Below are positions 63,734 to 64,000 of a stretch of 64,000 nt of DNA, piece after piece; positions within the stretch are counted from its first letter, which is position 1, and every line of letters begins with the position of its first letter. Origin of the DNA: Nitrospirales bacterium. Lineage in GTDB: Bacteria; Nitrospirota; Nitrospiria; Nitrospirales; UBA8639. Where the stretch lies: assembly GCA_021604005.1 (NCBI GenBank), contig BQIV01000003.1, positions 62,001 to 126,000 on the forward strand, given 5' to 3'. Both the position numbers and the translations under genes were made by a program. The notes under the pieces were generated by a model. It was not told the origin of the DNA, ran no database searches, and saw nothing but the letters and a program-made list of their open reading frames with translations.

Positions 63734-64000
63734 TAGGCACGTGAATCAAAAACCGTTCGATGCATGCCTTTCCAGAAGGTATGCCAGGCTTCGGCGGTTT
63801 GTCGGGCTCCGCGAGCGACTTGCTCAAGATCTTCGGGGTTTTTGGCTGTGTGGCGTACGCCTTGTGTCATCCAATGGCTGTGAGCCAGTTCTTCTTCGAG
63901 ATGCATCGAAAAAAATGTGAGATCGTGAGGCGTGAATTGCGAATACTTCTGTAACCCTGGCAGAAAGTATTGAAATTCTGAAACGGCAGTTGTTTCGATT
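63733..64000 (-). CDS. PqqC/TenA-like protein, C-terminal part
   Basis: The reading frame is open to the window edge, giving the last 88 residues. It contains FFSMHLEEELAHSHWM, with His/Glu residues in the helical pattern of the TenA/PqqC/CADD heme-oxygenase-like fold, then EQVARGARQTAEAWHTFWKGM. It stops at 63733 and overlaps the PqqD-methyltransferase gene by one base. Iron-dependent oxidase or PqqC-like chemistry is possible; the N-terminus is missing, so metal ligands cannot be checked. Confidence 0.78.
   Translation of the reverse strand, partial: IETTAVSEFQYFLPGLQKYSQFTPHDLTFFSMHLEEELAHSHWMTQGVRHTAKNPEDLEQVARGARQTAEAWHTFWKGMHRTVFDSRA

Noticed and set aside
1-64000. CRISPR arrays, tRNA or rRNA genes, intact transposases
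   Set aside because: No regularly spaced direct repeats, no cloverleaf-like segment and no transposase-like frame were recognised by eye; a tRNA scan could still find one missed here.

Overview
The window reads as chromosome of a Gram-negative, moderate-GC Nitrospira-like bacterium (phylum Nitrospirota). This is inferred, not proven. The reasons are a Dop-Mpa/ARC pupylation pair outside an actinobacterial context, outer-membrane features (TonB-dependent receptor, DUF748/AsmA-like protein, AmpG), and strong use of sigma-54 promoters. No tRNA, rRNA, CRISPR array or intact insertion sequence was recognised.

Layout. 0.1-15.6 kb is a conserved housekeeping block, mostly on the minus strand: depupylase and proteasomal ATPase; thiS-thiG-thiE; a lone PolX-type HhH protein and an Lrp-RAM protein (plus strand); CtpA protease, EnvC-like activator and FtsE/FtsX; then the ribosome-maturation string ffh-rpsP-rimM-trmD-rplS-rnhB-yraN. 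16.2-23.3 kb holds a sigma-54 activator (REC-AAA-Fis) facing a three-gene operon for a TonB-dependent receptor, a periplasmic ABC-type binding protein and a sensor kinase.

23.4-45.2 kb is accessory and dominated by secreted or unknown proteins: a 48-residue acidic protein; a seven-gene operon (lipoprotein, EF-hand, Cys/Lys-rich, DsbA-like, two paralogous HExxH Cys-rich proteins, RTX-repeat protein); two giant unknown proteins (1018 and 1258 aa) preceded by a 33-codon coupled ORF; and several more exported unknowns. The main discovery is that four of these transcription units are preceded by one shared regulatory module: two 17-bp activator-like boxes exactly 35 bp apart, an IHF-like site, and a -24/-12 sigma-54 promoter with exact GG-N10-GC spacing. 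A fifth, partial version (IHF-like site and promoter only) precedes the sigma-54 activator gene. The simplest model is an undescribed sigma-54 regulon for a calcium- and disulfide-rich extracellular protein programme, with the activator at 16.2 kb as the leading candidate regulator.

45.3-64 kb returns to mixed chromosomal genes: CPBP-like membrane protein, EcsC-family protein, DUF748 protein, DUF1295 protein, AmpG-like permease, a large hybrid kinase, AlgH, a YggX-like protein, Ppx/GppA, and a PqqD-like/methyltransferase protein beside a truncated PqqC/TenA-like gene at the edge. Several small non-coding inverted-repeat elements are scattered through the window.
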